From NCBI GenBank assembly GCA_019745415.1, contig JAIETF010000007.1, forward strand, positions 1-64,000: a DNA stretch of 64,000 bases. The letters run 5' to 3'. Every line of letters begins with the position of its first letter. Positions within the stretch are counted from its first letter, which is position 1. The DNA comes from Candidatus Obscuribacterales bacterium (GTDB taxonomy: Bacteria > Cyanobacteriota > Vampirovibrionia > Obscuribacterales > Obscuribacteraceae). Below the pieces are notes generated by a model. That model ran no database searches, was not told the origin of the DNA, and saw only the letters and a list, made by a program, of their open reading frames with translations. Both the position numbers and the translations under genes were made by a program. Positions 55,700-64,000 of this stretch are shown in pieces.

Positions 55700-55795
55700 G
55701 GGGATGGAGCACTGCTGGTGTGGTGCACGGTCTTCAAAACCGTTGTGGGGCTGGCTGATCCAGTCCCGGGTGGGTTCGATTCCCACGCATCCCCG
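55700..55795 (+). tRNA. selC: tRNA-Sec (anticodon UCA)
   Basis: A 96-nt tRNA. Seven Watson-Crick acceptor pairs (GGGGATG with CATCCCC) are followed by a G-G mismatch at the eighth position. The T arm is GTGGG/CCCAC around TTCGATT. The anticodon stem ACGGT/ACCGT surrounds the loop CTTCAAA with anticodon TCA (55734-55736). The extra arm is very long, 8 bp (GGGGCTGG/CCAGTCCC) around CTGAT, and the D stem is extended. G95 is the discriminator, as in E. coli selC; CCA is not encoded. The UCA anticodon, long acceptor and long extra arm together define tRNA-Sec. It would be charged with serine and converted by SelA. Confidence 0.93.
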
Positions 55796-56066
55796 ACTCA
55801 TTAATTATTTGACCTTTTTATCCGGTCGCCGCACAAACGGGGTCGGCCAAAAATCATGCGCGCAAAACGATCAAGATCGTGCCACCGCCGGTGTTACCAC
55901 GTTCTGACACCACCCGAGATGGCACGGCCGAGCGGCCGATAATATTCCTTTATCACCCTACTGACTTCCTTTTTTAGGCGGGGAGGGGGCTTTACAAAGC
56001 TTGCAAACTTCTCATAATTAAGAGTTATCGGCGCGCACTTCCCCATTACTAAAAGGTCGGTAAAAA

Positions 56067-57119
56067 GTGAATTCGCAATCGCACAACGGAATAGATGGAA
56101 CGATCGGTGGAACTATTAATGGTGCCATCAATAGTGGCACATCGAACAGTCACCAGGTCTGGCTGGATCAGTTCGCAGGCTATCTTGAGGTGGAACGGAA
56201 TTATTCATCTCACACGATACGGGCTTATATGAATGATCTGCGACAGCTGATCGGGTGCGATTTGCCCAATGAAAATCAAAGCACAACTATTGAAGGTGTT
56301 CCTGGTCAGAATGTGCCGACTACAGAACAGCCTGCGACCGCAAATATGAGCACAGGCAGCGGCTGGCTGGAAGCCGAGGGACTGAGAGCCTACATCAGAC
56401 AAATCCAAGAGCAGTATTCAAGACCGACTGTAGCAAGAAAAATTTCAGCCATCAGAAGTTTCTATCGTTACTTGCGCAGAGAACACTTGATCGAAGAAGA
56501 CCCTTCCAAACAAGTGCGCGGTCCTAAACTAACCAGAAGACTGCCTTCTTGCCTAGATAAGGAAGAGGTAGTGAGACTACTGATGACACCCGACACCAAC
56601 ACCATTCTCGGTGTCAGAGACAGAGCCTTGATGGAAGTTCTCTATGCAACCGGTATGCGGGTGAGCGAACTTTGCGGACTGAGAGTGCAAGACTATAATC
56701 AGGAAGCCATGGAAATGCGCGTTCTCGGCAAGGGCGGCAAGGAAAGAGTAGTGCTGCTCAACCAGAGCGCCCAGGGCTGGCTGAAAAAATATCTTAATGA
56801 ATATTGGTCCAAACTTGCCGAAGGTAGACTGCCCCAAGCCGAATTGCCCCTATTCGTGAGCAGACAAGCAACCAGGCTTTCTTCTCGGTCAGTGCACCGA
56901 ATTGTTATGAAACATGCCCTCAAAGCAGGCATCAACAAAACAATTACTCCTCACACTTTGAGGCATACCTTTGCTACTCACCTGCTGGAAGGCGGCGCTG
57001 ACCTGAGAGTGGTGCAAGATCTGCTGGGCCACACAACTATCAATACCACTCAGATTTACACCCATGTGAGCTTGGAAAGATTGCGGCGTGTCTATATGAA
57101 CACTCACCCCAGAGCCTGA
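56067..57119 (+). CDS. tyrosine recombinase XerC/XerD-like
   Basis: A 350-aa site-specific recombinase with an N-terminal SAM-like domain (LEVERNYSSHTIRAYMNDL) and the catalytic domain. The residues seen are Arg in ATGMRVSELCGLRV, Lys in GKGGKERVV, HxxR in TPHTLRHTFATHLLEGG, the second His in LGHTTINTTQ and the nucleophile Tyr in IYTHVSLERL. It is longer than XerC/D (about 300) because of a Gly/Asn-rich N-terminal extension of some 25 residues and a linker near residue 70-105. A GTG start is used, with AAAAGG upstream. It is probably the chromosome-dimer resolvase rather than a phage integrase, though it lies 271 bp from a tRNA. Confidence 0.85.
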   Translation: MNSQSHNGIDGTIGGTINGAINSGTSNSHQVWLDQFAGYLEVERNYSSHTIRAYMNDLRQLIGCDLPNENQSTTIEGVPGQNVPTTEQPATANMSTGSGWLEAEGLRAYIRQIQEQYSRPTVARKISAIRSFYRYLRREHLIEEDPSKQVRGPKLTRRLPSCLDKEEVVRLLMTPDTNTILGVRDRALMEVLYATGMRVSELCGLRVQDYNQEAMEMRVLGKGGKERVVLLNQSAQGWLKKYLNEYWSKLAEGRLPQAELPLFVSRQATRLSSRSVHRIVMKHALKAGINKTITPHTLRHTFATHLLEGGADLRVVQDLLGHTTINTTQIYTHVSLERLRRVYMNTHPRA

Positions 57120-57151
57120 GATAACGCTAATAAAGCAAATAGCTGAAACTG

Positions 57152-57183
57152 GAAAGAGGTAGCTCGCGTAGCTACCTCTTTTC
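57152..57183 (+). terminator. Rho-independent terminator after the recombinase gene
   Basis: The stem is AAGAGGTAGCT/AGCTACCTCTT with a 5-nt loop, followed by ttcttt. It separates the recombinase from the penicillin-binding protein gene. Confidence 0.8.
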
Positions 57184-57314
57184 TTTACTTTGGGCGAATT
57201 CTATATGCAAATCTAATTTTCAGCTGATTTCTTAGCCTGATTTTTACCTAGACCTGGCAATTCTATGAGGTAGCGCTAACAGAGCAAGCTGCAAGGGCCG
57301 ATATAATCGAACCT

Positions 57315-59726
57315 ATGGCTAGAAGACGCTCTCAAGCAAGAAAAAAGAACAAAGGTTTCTTCGGCAACCTGGCTGGACCGGCAAAGAAGATTTTCTTTCT
57401 CAGTCTGGTGCTCGGCTGTCTTGGTTTGGGCTATATAGGCGCCAAAGTTTGGAAACAGCTGCAAGATTTTCCCGATGTAACAATGGTTGAACGCTTCGAA
57501 CCAATCGAAGCCATTCAGCTCTATGACGGTCAAGACCGCCTAATTTGTACGGTAGAAGGCGACGAAGACAGACGCGTCGTTCCACTCAACCAAATCTCAA
57601 ACCACATGCAACAAGCGATCTTGGCGGCGGAAGACCACCATTTCTTCGAGCATAACGGCATCAATTTCTTTTCTATTATTCGCGCTTTTCTAGCGAACAT
57701 GCAAGCTGGGCACGTAGTTGAAGGCGGCTCGACCATTACCCAGCAGCTCGCCAAAAATCTTTTCTTTTCAGATTCGGGACGCACAGTCGACCGCAAAGTT
57801 AAAGAAGCCTATGTGGCTTGGGAACTAGAGAGGCGCTATTCAAAAGAGCGTATTTTGAATATGTATCTCAACCAAGTCTACTTCGGCAACAATGCATATG
57901 GCATCGAGCGCGCCGCCTCACGCTATTTCGACAAGCCAGCCACTCGTCTGAGCATCGCCGAGTCAGCCTTTTTAGCGGGCTTGGTCAAGGCGCCTTCCGA
58001 ATTAGGAACAGTGAAAGGACGAAGCCAAGCTACTTCTAGACAACGCGACATCATCGACAAGATGGTCGAATATGGTTACATCACTCAGAAGCAAGCCGAA
58101 GAAGCAAAAAATCAAAAACTAGCATTTAAGAAGGGCATCAACCCGCTTCAGAAATATCCCTATTACATAAGTTATGTGCTCGAATGCCTGAGGGAGCGCT
58201 TTTCACAAGCCGAAATGCGCCGTCAGGGCTTGCGAGTCTACACCAATCTCGATACCACCGCTCAAGAACTTGCCGAAAACGCACTTAATGCCGGTATCAA
58301 GAAAGCGCCAAAAGGAGTCTCCCAAGGAGCCCTGGTTTCGGTTAGGGTAAGCGACGGAGCCGTAGTAGCTATGGTTGGCGGTGTCGGCGACTTCTGGAAA
58401 AACCAATTCAACAGAGCCACCAACCCTCATACAGTAGGTTCATCATTCAAGCCTTTTGTTTATCTGACCGCTTTCAATAAGAACGCCCTCAGCCCCGACA
58501 GTATGATCGACGACTCGCCCCTAGTCATTCATCAACCCTGGGGTCTGCCCGATTATGCCCCTAAGAACTTCGACCGTAAATTTTATGGACGCATCACAAT
58601 AAGAAGGGCTCTCGCCTTGTCCAGAAACGTACCGGCGGTGAAAGTGGGACAGCAAGTGGGCATGGACAGCGTGATTGAAACCGCCAGACTGGCTGGACTC
58701 ACCGCCAAGCTCGATCCGAACCTTTCGCTTGCGCTAGGCAGTTCCGCTGCTTCACCACTCGAAATGGCCGGTGCCTACTCAACCTTTGCCCGCTTTGGGG
58801 TGACGATCAAACCGCAAGTGATTCGAAAAATAGAAGACAATCGCGGTCGAGTAATAGAAGTCTTTGACCCAAAAGTGGACCGCGCCTTTCAAGTCGAGCC
58901 CATCGCCAGACTAGTCGACTGCATGCAAGACGTGGTGAAATGGGGCACCGGCACCCAGGCCAAACTTGCCGATCGACCGGTTGCCGGCAAAACCGGCACC
59001 GCCGATGAAGGCAGAGATATCTGGTTTATCGGCTTCACTCCCGATATGGTCACAGCAGTATGGGGCGGCAACGACGAAAACAAACCTATTGAAGGAAAGA
59101 ACGTCACCGGCGGCGTCATTATGGCCAAGATTTGGCATGATTATAACGAGGCCTATTACAAAGCCAGACCGACTCCTCCGGGCAACTTCATGGTGCCCTC
59201 GCCAATCAACCCCGATGAAAACAAGCCTGCGGGCGAACAAGTGGCAAAGGGCGAGCAAGGGGCTGAAGGCGAAAACACCGGACAAAACGGCGAAGGCGGG
59301 GATTCGGCAAACGGTGAATCAGATAAGAGTAACGGAGATAGTGCCTCTGCGCTGAGTTTGCCCGGCAGCAAGCCTGGTGAAGGTTCGGGCACAAGCGCTG
59401 ACGGCGAAAACGGCAGAGCACCGCTGCCCGGTGGCAATAGCACAGGGGGCAGCGGCTCAGGCAGCGTTAGTTCCGGTAGTTCCGGCAGTTCAGGTGGTAC
59501 TAACTCAGGCGGGGCAGGAGCAGGCTCTTCAGGTTCCAATACTTCCGGGGGTTCAGGCAGTCAGATAAATATGCCGCCGTTAGCACCACCGACAGTACCA
59601 CAAGAAAGCGAACCCAAACCGGCACCTTCCCCGAATGAGGGCAAAGGTCCTCAAGCCCACAACGCAGACACAGTTATGAGATTGTATCCGTACAATCAAG
59701 CCAGTCCATACACACCAGCCAGGTAA
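57315..59726 (+). CDS. class A penicillin-binding protein (PBP1A type)
   Basis: An 803-aa bifunctional peptidoglycan synthase. A basic head is followed by a TM helix (IFFLSLVLGCLGLGYIG). The GT51 glycosyltransferase has the catalytic Glu in AAEDHHFFEHNGIN and the GGSTITQQLAKNLFF block. The transpeptidase has SxxK in GSSFKPFVYL, SxN in LSRNVPAVK and KTG in AGKTGTADEGRDIWF. The last 170 residues are low-complexity Gly/Ser/Glu/Pro. It builds the cell wall from the periplasmic side. The PEGA gene follows after 2 bp. Confidence 0.95.
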   Translation: MARRRSQARKKNKGFFGNLAGPAKKIFFLSLVLGCLGLGYIGAKVWKQLQDFPDVTMVERFEPIEAIQLYDGQDRLICTVEGDEDRRVVPLNQISNHMQQAILAAEDHHFFEHNGINFFSIIRAFLANMQAGHVVEGGSTITQQLAKNLFFSDSGRTVDRKVKEAYVAWELERRYSKERILNMYLNQVYFGNNAYGIERAASRYFDKPATRLSIAESAFLAGLVKAPSELGTVKGRSQATSRQRDIIDKMVEYGYITQKQAEEAKNQKLAFKKGINPLQKYPYYISYVLECLRERFSQAEMRRQGLRVYTNLDTTAQELAENALNAGIKKAPKGVSQGALVSVRVSDGAVVAMVGGVGDFWKNQFNRATNPHTVGSSFKPFVYLTAFNKNALSPDSMIDDSPLVIHQPWGLPDYAPKNFDRKFYGRITIRRALALSRNVPAVKVGQQVGMDSVIETARLAGLTAKLDPNLSLALGSSAASPLEMAGAYSTFARFGVTIKPQVIRKIEDNRGRVIEVFDPKVDRAFQVEPIARLVDCMQDVVKWGTGTQAKLADRPVAGKTGTADEGRDIWFIGFTPDMVTAVWGGNDENKPIEGKNVTGGVIMAKIWHDYNEAYYKARPTPPGNFMVPSPINPDENKPAGEQVAKGEQGAEGENTGQNGEGGDSANGESDKSNGDSASALSLPGSKPGEGSGTSADGENGRAPLPGGNSTGGSGSGSVSSGSSGSSGGTNSGGAGAGSSGSNTSGGSGSQINMPPLAPPTVPQESEPKPAPSPNEGKGPQAHNADTVMRLYPYNQASPYTPAR

Positions 59727-59728
59727 CG

Positions 59729-60091
59729 ATGCTCCAACCGAAAAAAAACAATGCCCCGGCTATCTGGTTTAGCATCGTACTCACTGTGCTCATGATTCTC
59801 TTCGTAGAAACTAGGGGCACCGGAAGGCGTAATACCAACTTCTTTGTAAACGGTGATTCTGATTCGGTTGGAGCCGAGATATTTCTCAATGGCGCCCATA
59901 TCGGCAGAATCAATATCGCTAATAACTCAGGACTTTCAGGCGGCACCTTCTCTTGCCACCTAAAGAACGGTTCACACAATCTTGAAGTACGAAAGCCTGG
60001 TTTCAAGACCCTTTCTAGGGTGCTCGAATTCAACGGTCAGGACTATTTGGGCGTCAATCTCGAACCACTAGAAGGCAGTAACGGCCTCTAA
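59729..60091 (+). CDS. PEGA-domain membrane protein
   Basis: A 120-aa protein with one N-terminal TM segment (APAIWFSIVLTVLMILFV) and an extracytoplasmic PEGA domain: VFVNGDSDSVGAEIFLNGAH-type start (SDSVGAEIFLNGAHIGRINI) then HLKNGSHNLEVRKPGFKT. PEGA domains are small beta folds linked to surface layers. The gene is 2 bp behind the PBP1A stop and so translationally coupled to it, suggesting a wall-associated role. Confidence 0.75.
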   Translation: MLQPKKNNAPAIWFSIVLTVLMILFVETRGTGRRNTNFFVNGDSDSVGAEIFLNGAHIGRINIANNSGLSGGTFSCHLKNGSHNLEVRKPGFKTLSRVLEFNGQDYLGVNLEPLEGSNGL

Positions 60092-60168
60092 TATTTTGTT
60101 CAAATTAGCAACACTTGATATCTTTCCTGACGCTAGCGTAGTAAGCTGAAGACGATTCTTCGGGACTT

Positions 60169-61368
60169 ATGAGCATGCAAACAACCCTACCGAAAACCGA
60201 CTCTGGCAAAGCTGACGAAAACCAGAATGCCAAACCTTCAGAGTGGACCGCTTCTGAAACAGGTCTAGATAAGAGTCTAGCCGGCGGGATAGAAGCAGAA
60301 GCGAGCGAGAGCGGTCAGCAGCCGTATGGCAAAACCTATACCCGCAACATGTGGTATTACGCTCTGCCTTCCGAGAAGCTCAAGAAGGGAGAAATTGAAT
60401 CCAAAGTAATGATGGGCGAGCCGCTCGTCATTGGCCGAGACAAGGAGGGCAAGCTATTCGCTTTGCGCGATATTTGCCCGCACCAGGCGATACCCCTTTC
60501 GGCCGGCCCATTCGACGGCAAAGAGCTTATGTGCCCGTTCCATGGCTGGAAATTCGATACTTCTGGAACCTGCACCGATATACCATCCCTCTGCTCAGAT
60601 CAAAAAATGAATCTGTGTAAGATTAAGACAGCTAGCTACCCAGTAACTGAAGTTCTGGGTAGTATTTGGGTCTATTTCGGGGACAATCCTCAAGACCTGC
60701 CCGAAGTGCCGCATGCACCAGGTCTAGATGGTCTGAAATTTTTCAAGAATACGGTGACCTTGCAGTTGCCCACACATATCGACTATGCCGTAGCTGCACT
60801 AATTGACACAGCTCATGTTCCATATGTACACAAATCTTGGTGGTGGCGTTCCGCTAAAGCCTTGAAAGAAAAGAATAAAAAGTATGTTCCGTCCGGCACT
60901 GGATGGACCATGGTCAAGCATCAACCATCTAAGCATTCAATCGCGTTCAAGCTAATTGGCCAGTTCATTGAAACTGAAATTAGTTTCCGCCTCCCGGGCT
61001 GCAGACGAGAATACCTCACTTTCAATGGACGCACATTCCTCTCGGGCATAACAACCCTCACACCAATCGACGAAACTCATACTGAACTAAATCACACAAC
61101 ATATTGGACCTTACCTATTCCAAAATTCTTTGCAGACCCGGTCTTGAATTACTTCGTCACGACCTTCCTCAAACAAGATCAAAGCCTTGCCTTGATGCAA
61201 GAAAACATAATCAACAAATACAAACCTAGGCTTATTATGACCATAAAGGACGCAGGAACTCCTGGGCACTGGTATTTCTTGCTTAAGAAGGAATGGAACT
61301 CATCTCAAACAGAGAAACGTCCATTCAAAAATCCTATAAAGGAATCTATTCTTCGTTGGAGAACCTAA
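60169..61368 (+). CDS. Rieske [2Fe-2S] aromatic/ring oxygenase
   Basis: A 399-aa oxygenase. After a disordered, acidic head of about 55 residues, the Rieske domain binds the cluster through C and H in DICPHQAIPL and MCPFHGWKFD. The catalytic domain has the mononuclear-iron motif DTAHVPYVH (Asp, His, His). The layout is that of the pheophorbide a oxygenase/VanA-like group that uses electrons from a reductase to oxidise ring substrates. The substrate is unknown and no reductase gene is adjacent. It begins with an ATG at 60169. Confidence 0.88.
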   Translation: MSMQTTLPKTDSGKADENQNAKPSEWTASETGLDKSLAGGIEAEASESGQQPYGKTYTRNMWYYALPSEKLKKGEIESKVMMGEPLVIGRDKEGKLFALRDICPHQAIPLSAGPFDGKELMCPFHGWKFDTSGTCTDIPSLCSDQKMNLCKIKTASYPVTEVLGSIWVYFGDNPQDLPEVPHAPGLDGLKFFKNTVTLQLPTHIDYAVAALIDTAHVPYVHKSWWWRSAKALKEKNKKYVPSGTGWTMVKHQPSKHSIAFKLIGQFIETEISFRLPGCRREYLTFNGRTFLSGITTLTPIDETHTELNHTTYWTLPIPKFFADPVLNYFVTTFLKQDQSLALMQENIINKYKPRLIMTIKDAGTPGHWYFLLKKEWNSSQTEKRPFKNPIKESILRWRT

Positions 61369-61407
61369 GTAGCAATAGGTCGAAGCCCAACAATAGATCG
61401 AGCCTAA

Positions 61408-61436
61408 AGAGCCCTCTTGGACTACAAGAGGGCTCT
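61408..61436 (+). terminator. strong hairpin after the Rieske gene
   Basis: A 12-bp perfect stem AGAGCCCTCTTG/CAAGAGGGCTCT with a 5-nt loop, 39 bp after the oxygenase stop. The T-tract is short. A TTG codon inside it (61417) opens the next frame but is not a likely start. Confidence 0.75.
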
Positions 61437-61548
61437 AAGTCTTAGATTGAGTGGGAATTTCACCATAGTATTTTCAGTGCCTGCAAATAATAATTCGGCA
61501 AGCAGCAATATTGACAACACTCATATTGATAATAGGGCGGAAGGCAAA

Positions 61549-62406
61549 ATGTGGGAAAAAGCCGAATTTCCTCCGGAAACGAAAGAGAGCAATCTGACTT
61601 GGTTGAATGACCTAGTCTCAAATAGCTCAGAGCATCTCAAAGACAAGCCAAAAGAGGGCGAAGGCGTCTTTCAGAAGGTAGAAACGAAAGGTGACCTCGT
61701 TCAACAGAAGGATTCAGAAGACCAAGCCGAACAAAAAGACAAGAATATTCTGCAGGGAATTGTTTCAGTTCCGCCTGACAAACTAGGGCTGGGCATAAAG
61801 GAGACAAGATCTGCAGCTGAGGCGTTCTTGTCCAGTAATGATAAAGAACAGGCAATGCAGAAACTCCAACCACGATTCGAAGGAGCTATCACTCAATCAG
61901 ACAAAGATTTCAGCAAATCAATGGGTGAAAACTGGTCAAATGTTTTGGTCGCCAGACGAGATCTGGGCATGATCAATTCCCAGCTCATGGGCGTTTCCGC
62001 AAAGGCCGGAGAAATACTCAGACAAATGCCACCGGAAGATAGAGCAAGAGCGATGGCAATTATGACCCTATTAGCCGATGAAAAGATTGATGATAAGACA
62101 AAATCAAATCTTCGCGAAAAGCTTGCTGATCAGCCAGGACTTCTGTCTATTGCAGACTCTGCAGCAAAACTTCAAGAAAGCCGCAAGACCGCGGAGGAGA
62201 GCCTTGCGAAGGCTCAAGAGCCATTGCTAAAGTCGGCTATGGAACAGTCCGCCAGCCGCCTTGTCTACGCTCAAGCGCTGCAACAGTCGGGCAGAATTGG
62301 GGAATCGTTTCGAGTAAAGCAGGAAGGCGAAGAAGTTTGGAAAGCAAATGTTTCAAAGATAATGGCTACTCCGAGAGAACCGGTTAAGCCTCCAGTCGAA
62401 GTATAG
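61549..62406 (+). CDS. hypothetical coiled-coil protein
   Basis: About 285 aa from the ATG at 61549 (MWEKAEFPPETKESNLTWLN). The frame opens earlier at a TTG inside the terminator hairpin at 61408-61436, which cannot be the start. The protein is Lys/Glu/Gln-rich and mostly helical, with long amphipathic stretches (EQAMQKLQPRFEGAI, AGEILRQMPPEDRARAMAIM). There is no signal peptide, TM segment or catalytic motif. No family is recognised. Confidence 0.5.
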   Translation: MWEKAEFPPETKESNLTWLNDLVSNSSEHLKDKPKEGEGVFQKVETKGDLVQQKDSEDQAEQKDKNILQGIVSVPPDKLGLGIKETRSAAEAFLSSNDKEQAMQKLQPRFEGAITQSDKDFSKSMGENWSNVLVARRDLGMINSQLMGVSAKAGEILRQMPPEDRARAMAIMTLLADEKIDDKTKSNLREKLADQPGLLSIADSAAKLQESRKTAEESLAKAQEPLLKSAMEQSASRLVYAQALQQSGRIGESFRVKQEGEEVWKANVSKIMATPREPVKPPVEV

Positions 62407-62640
62407 GGGCTGCCTGAATAGAGAAATCATAGAAGGGATAGGGAGGATGGAGCATTGGAGCTATAGGACCTGTCCATCTTTAGTTGGCAGCAAAAAGCTG
62501 ACGATTTCCAGCATTTAATCGAACCGATATCGGCAAATTTTCAATAGGAGATTAAGCCGCAAATTTTTCGCCATTCAAATTGAACTTTTTCATAAGAAAT
62601 TACGTCTTAGTAAATAGACACCGCTAAGAGGCAGATTTCC

Positions 62641-63804
62641 ATGAAAGTGGCAGAAAGGAGTCCCAAAGAACGACTTGAAGAATTCACCTCTTCATTCTAT
62701 TGCCAGCAAAGAAGCAAATTGCTGAAAGAATTCAATTCAAAATTTCCAGATGAGTCAAGCTGCTGGACATTTATTTACTCGGAAATGCGCATCGCCGGTC
62801 ATCTTCGTTGTAGCAGATGTCACTCGGAAGAAACTGAAGTTCAGGCTGGTCGAAAGCTTGTTTGCAACTCTTGCAGAAAGACGCGACAGGTTACAGCAGG
62901 AACTTTGTTTCAGGGTGTCAAAAAAGTAAGGGCTTGGTTGTTTGCCATTTGGATTATAGAAAACAGCTTCTATGTCAGCTCTAAATGGCTTGGAGAAGCT
63001 ATAGGGGTGGCGCAGTCATCGGCACTTCAAATAATAAAGACAACACTGCTTATTCTAGAAAAGGACAAATTTGAAGGCTCTGCAATTGCGCTGGAGACAT
63101 TGCGATTTCGCCTATTTTTCTGCAAGAGATCGATTCTCACGCCAGCGCTCAAGAAGCCCGTGGACGAAGCATTAGATTGCGAAAGTCCAGATAATGAATC
63201 TAATTCCAGCAAATATACTAAGGAGAAGCCCCCGAAGGGTCACAAAGAAGAATCTCGGCAAGTCCCCAAAAAAGATACTGCAATTCAGAGGAAAAAATCG
63301 ACAATCGAAGACTACATACTCGGTAAGCTAGCAAATGGACCTATGACTCTTGATGAAATTTTGGGTAAATCGAAGCAAAATAGCAAAGAAATCCTTGTTG
63401 CGATCACTGATCTTGAATTCGACGGGCTTCTTGAATCCCTGCAAGGCGGCAAATTCAAACTTCCTGATGCAAAAGACTCTAGATTGACCAAAACAGAAGA
63501 TCAGAACTTCAATCCAATAGAATTCTCCCGCCAAAATAACCAATCGGAACAAGACTTTAATAGTCTTGAAGACATTCATGATGCAGCAAAAATCTTCATG
63601 CGAATCACGATGGATTTAGCCAAAGGCGTAAGTAGAAAGTACCTTTCTCTCTTTGTTTCGTGCGCAAATGAAATAGTTCTTGCATCCAAAAGAGGAAGTT
63701 TCCTCGAAAGGTGCCTTTCTGCTGGATACATAGGCTATAAAACCCTGAGAAATTATGTATCACCAAACCTACTTGAATTTGCAATTTCGAGCAAGTGTTT
63801 GTAG
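62641..63804 (+). CDS. IS1595/ISXO2-like zinc-ribbon protein fused to a DprA-type winged helix
   Basis: A 387-aa protein. Residues about 20-125 resemble the N-terminal part of IS1595/ISXO2 transposases: a FNSKFPDESSCWTFIYSE lead, zinc ribbon CSRCHSEE and CNSCRKTRQV, then TAGTLFQGVKKVRAWLFAIW. The DDE catalytic domain that should follow is absent. After a Lys-rich linker there is a winged helix (about 220-280, ANGPMTLDEILGKSKQNSKE, DLEFDGLLESLQGGKFKLP) like the C-terminal domain of DprA. A helical tail ends the protein. It looks domesticated and likely binds nucleic acid. No terminal repeats were seen around it. Confidence 0.55.
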   Translation: MKVAERSPKERLEEFTSSFYCQQRSKLLKEFNSKFPDESSCWTFIYSEMRIAGHLRCSRCHSEETEVQAGRKLVCNSCRKTRQVTAGTLFQGVKKVRAWLFAIWIIENSFYVSSKWLGEAIGVAQSSALQIIKTTLLILEKDKFEGSAIALETLRFRLFFCKRSILTPALKKPVDEALDCESPDNESNSSKYTKEKPPKGHKEESRQVPKKDTAIQRKKSTIEDYILGKLANGPMTLDEILGKSKQNSKEILVAITDLEFDGLLESLQGGKFKLPDAKDSRLTKTEDQNFNPIEFSRQNNQSEQDFNSLEDIHDAAKIFMRITMDLAKGVSRKYLSLFVSCANEIVLASKRGSFLERCLSAGYIGYKTLRNYVSPNLLEFAISSKCL

Positions 63805-63835
63805 GAAAGCCTATTCAATTGCACTTCAATGGGTA

Positions 63836-64000
63836 CTACTCTGAGTCGCTATCTGCGGTCTTGAGTATTCTCAGCAAGGCTTCCTTAGCCTCAGGATTGG
63901 TTTTGACTTCTTCTTCGACAATTTGTCTGACTAGTTTGTGTTGGACACAGTTTGAAGAAAGAGACCATTCAGCAGCACCAGCGATTAGTATCTCCGAAAG
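63836..64000 (-). CDS. C-terminal end of a minus-strand gene (partial)
   Basis: The minus frame from the window edge to a TAG at 63836 reads LSEILIAGAAEWSLSSNC, then HKLVRQIVEEEVKTNPEAKE and LLRILKTADSDSE. It is acidic and helical and has clear coding character; the 5-prime part lies outside the window. The family cannot be told from 54 residues. It converges with the zinc-ribbon/winged-helix gene. Confidence 0.5.
   Translation of the reverse strand, partial: LSEILIAGAAEWSLSSNCVQHKLVRQIVEEEVKTNPEAKEALLRILKTADSDSE

Noticed and set aside
55700..57119. tRNA-Sec plus tyrosine recombinase as the end of an integrated island
   Set aside because: No second copy of the tRNA 3-prime end was noticed in the following sequence, and the recombinase looks like a XerC/D housekeeping enzyme followed by cell-wall genes. 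Their closeness may be chance.
61417..61548. N-terminal extension of the coiled-coil protein from a TTG at 61417
   Set aside because: The TTG lies within the stem of the terminator at 61408-61436 and the added residues look non-coding; the ATG at 61549 is preferred.

Overview
The window most likely comes from a non-photosynthetic relative of the Cyanobacteria, in the Melainabacteria/Vampirovibrionia and near the Candidatus Obscuribacter type. The main evidence is the RNA polymerase beta-prime subunit split into rpoC1 (599 aa) and rpoC2 (1228 aa) downstream of rpoB, a hallmark of that phylum. DUF4388, WG-repeat, LRV-repeat and Sel1 proteins and many long lineage-specific secreted proteins fit this placement, which is an inference. 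No marker gene was searched.

Layout. (1) 0.2-13.3 kb is ordinary chromosome: a glycine-zipper envelope protein, a DUF4388 protein, and a probable operon of an LRV-repeat protein, a thiolase and a two-gene Mre11/Rad50-like module. In that module the phosphoesterase has lost its metal ligands and the ATPase carries a membrane hairpin. A matrixin-like protease and a WG-repeat protein follow. (2) 13.5-25.1 kb is an accessory, decaying region. It holds at least three IS3-family copies (one with intact ORFs and a -1 frameshift site), an IS110 relic, a second transposase relic and a small inverted-repeat element. Between them lie pieces of polymorphic-toxin loci: a deaminase toxin tip with a SUKH-type immunity gene, another toxin tip with a candidate immunity gene, a pair of small paralogues and orphan immunity-like genes. 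(3) 25.2-36.9 kb has a 1631-aa protein of unknown role, a P-type cation ATPase, an SGNH-like membrane protein with a decayed partial duplicate beside it, and TPR proteins. (4) 36.9-42.2 kb is a three-gene phosphorelay operon: response regulator, hybrid histidine kinase, and a multi-receiver/HPt/GGDEF-like protein. (5) 42.2-45.9 kb holds a candidate selenoprotein, an acyltransferase and a TPR-NHL protein. (6) 46.0-55.3 kb is rpoB-rpoC1-rpoC2. (7) 55.7-64 kb starts with a selenocysteine tRNA, then a Xer-type recombinase, a class A penicillin-binding protein, a PEGA protein, a Rieske oxygenase, and a transposase-like zinc-ribbon protein joined to a winged helix.

The most notable result is a pair of features 12.4 kb apart. 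One is a tRNA with anticodon UCA, a long variable arm and a 7-8 bp acceptor stem (tRNA-Sec). The other is a thioredoxin-fold gene interrupted by one in-frame TGA at its active-site position, with a hairpin starting 17 nt downstream as expected for a bacterial SECIS. Conventional calling splits this gene into 81-aa and 280-aa pieces. Together they suggest that this organism inserts selenocysteine and that 42213-43316 encodes a 367-aa selenoprotein. selA, selB and selD are not in the window.
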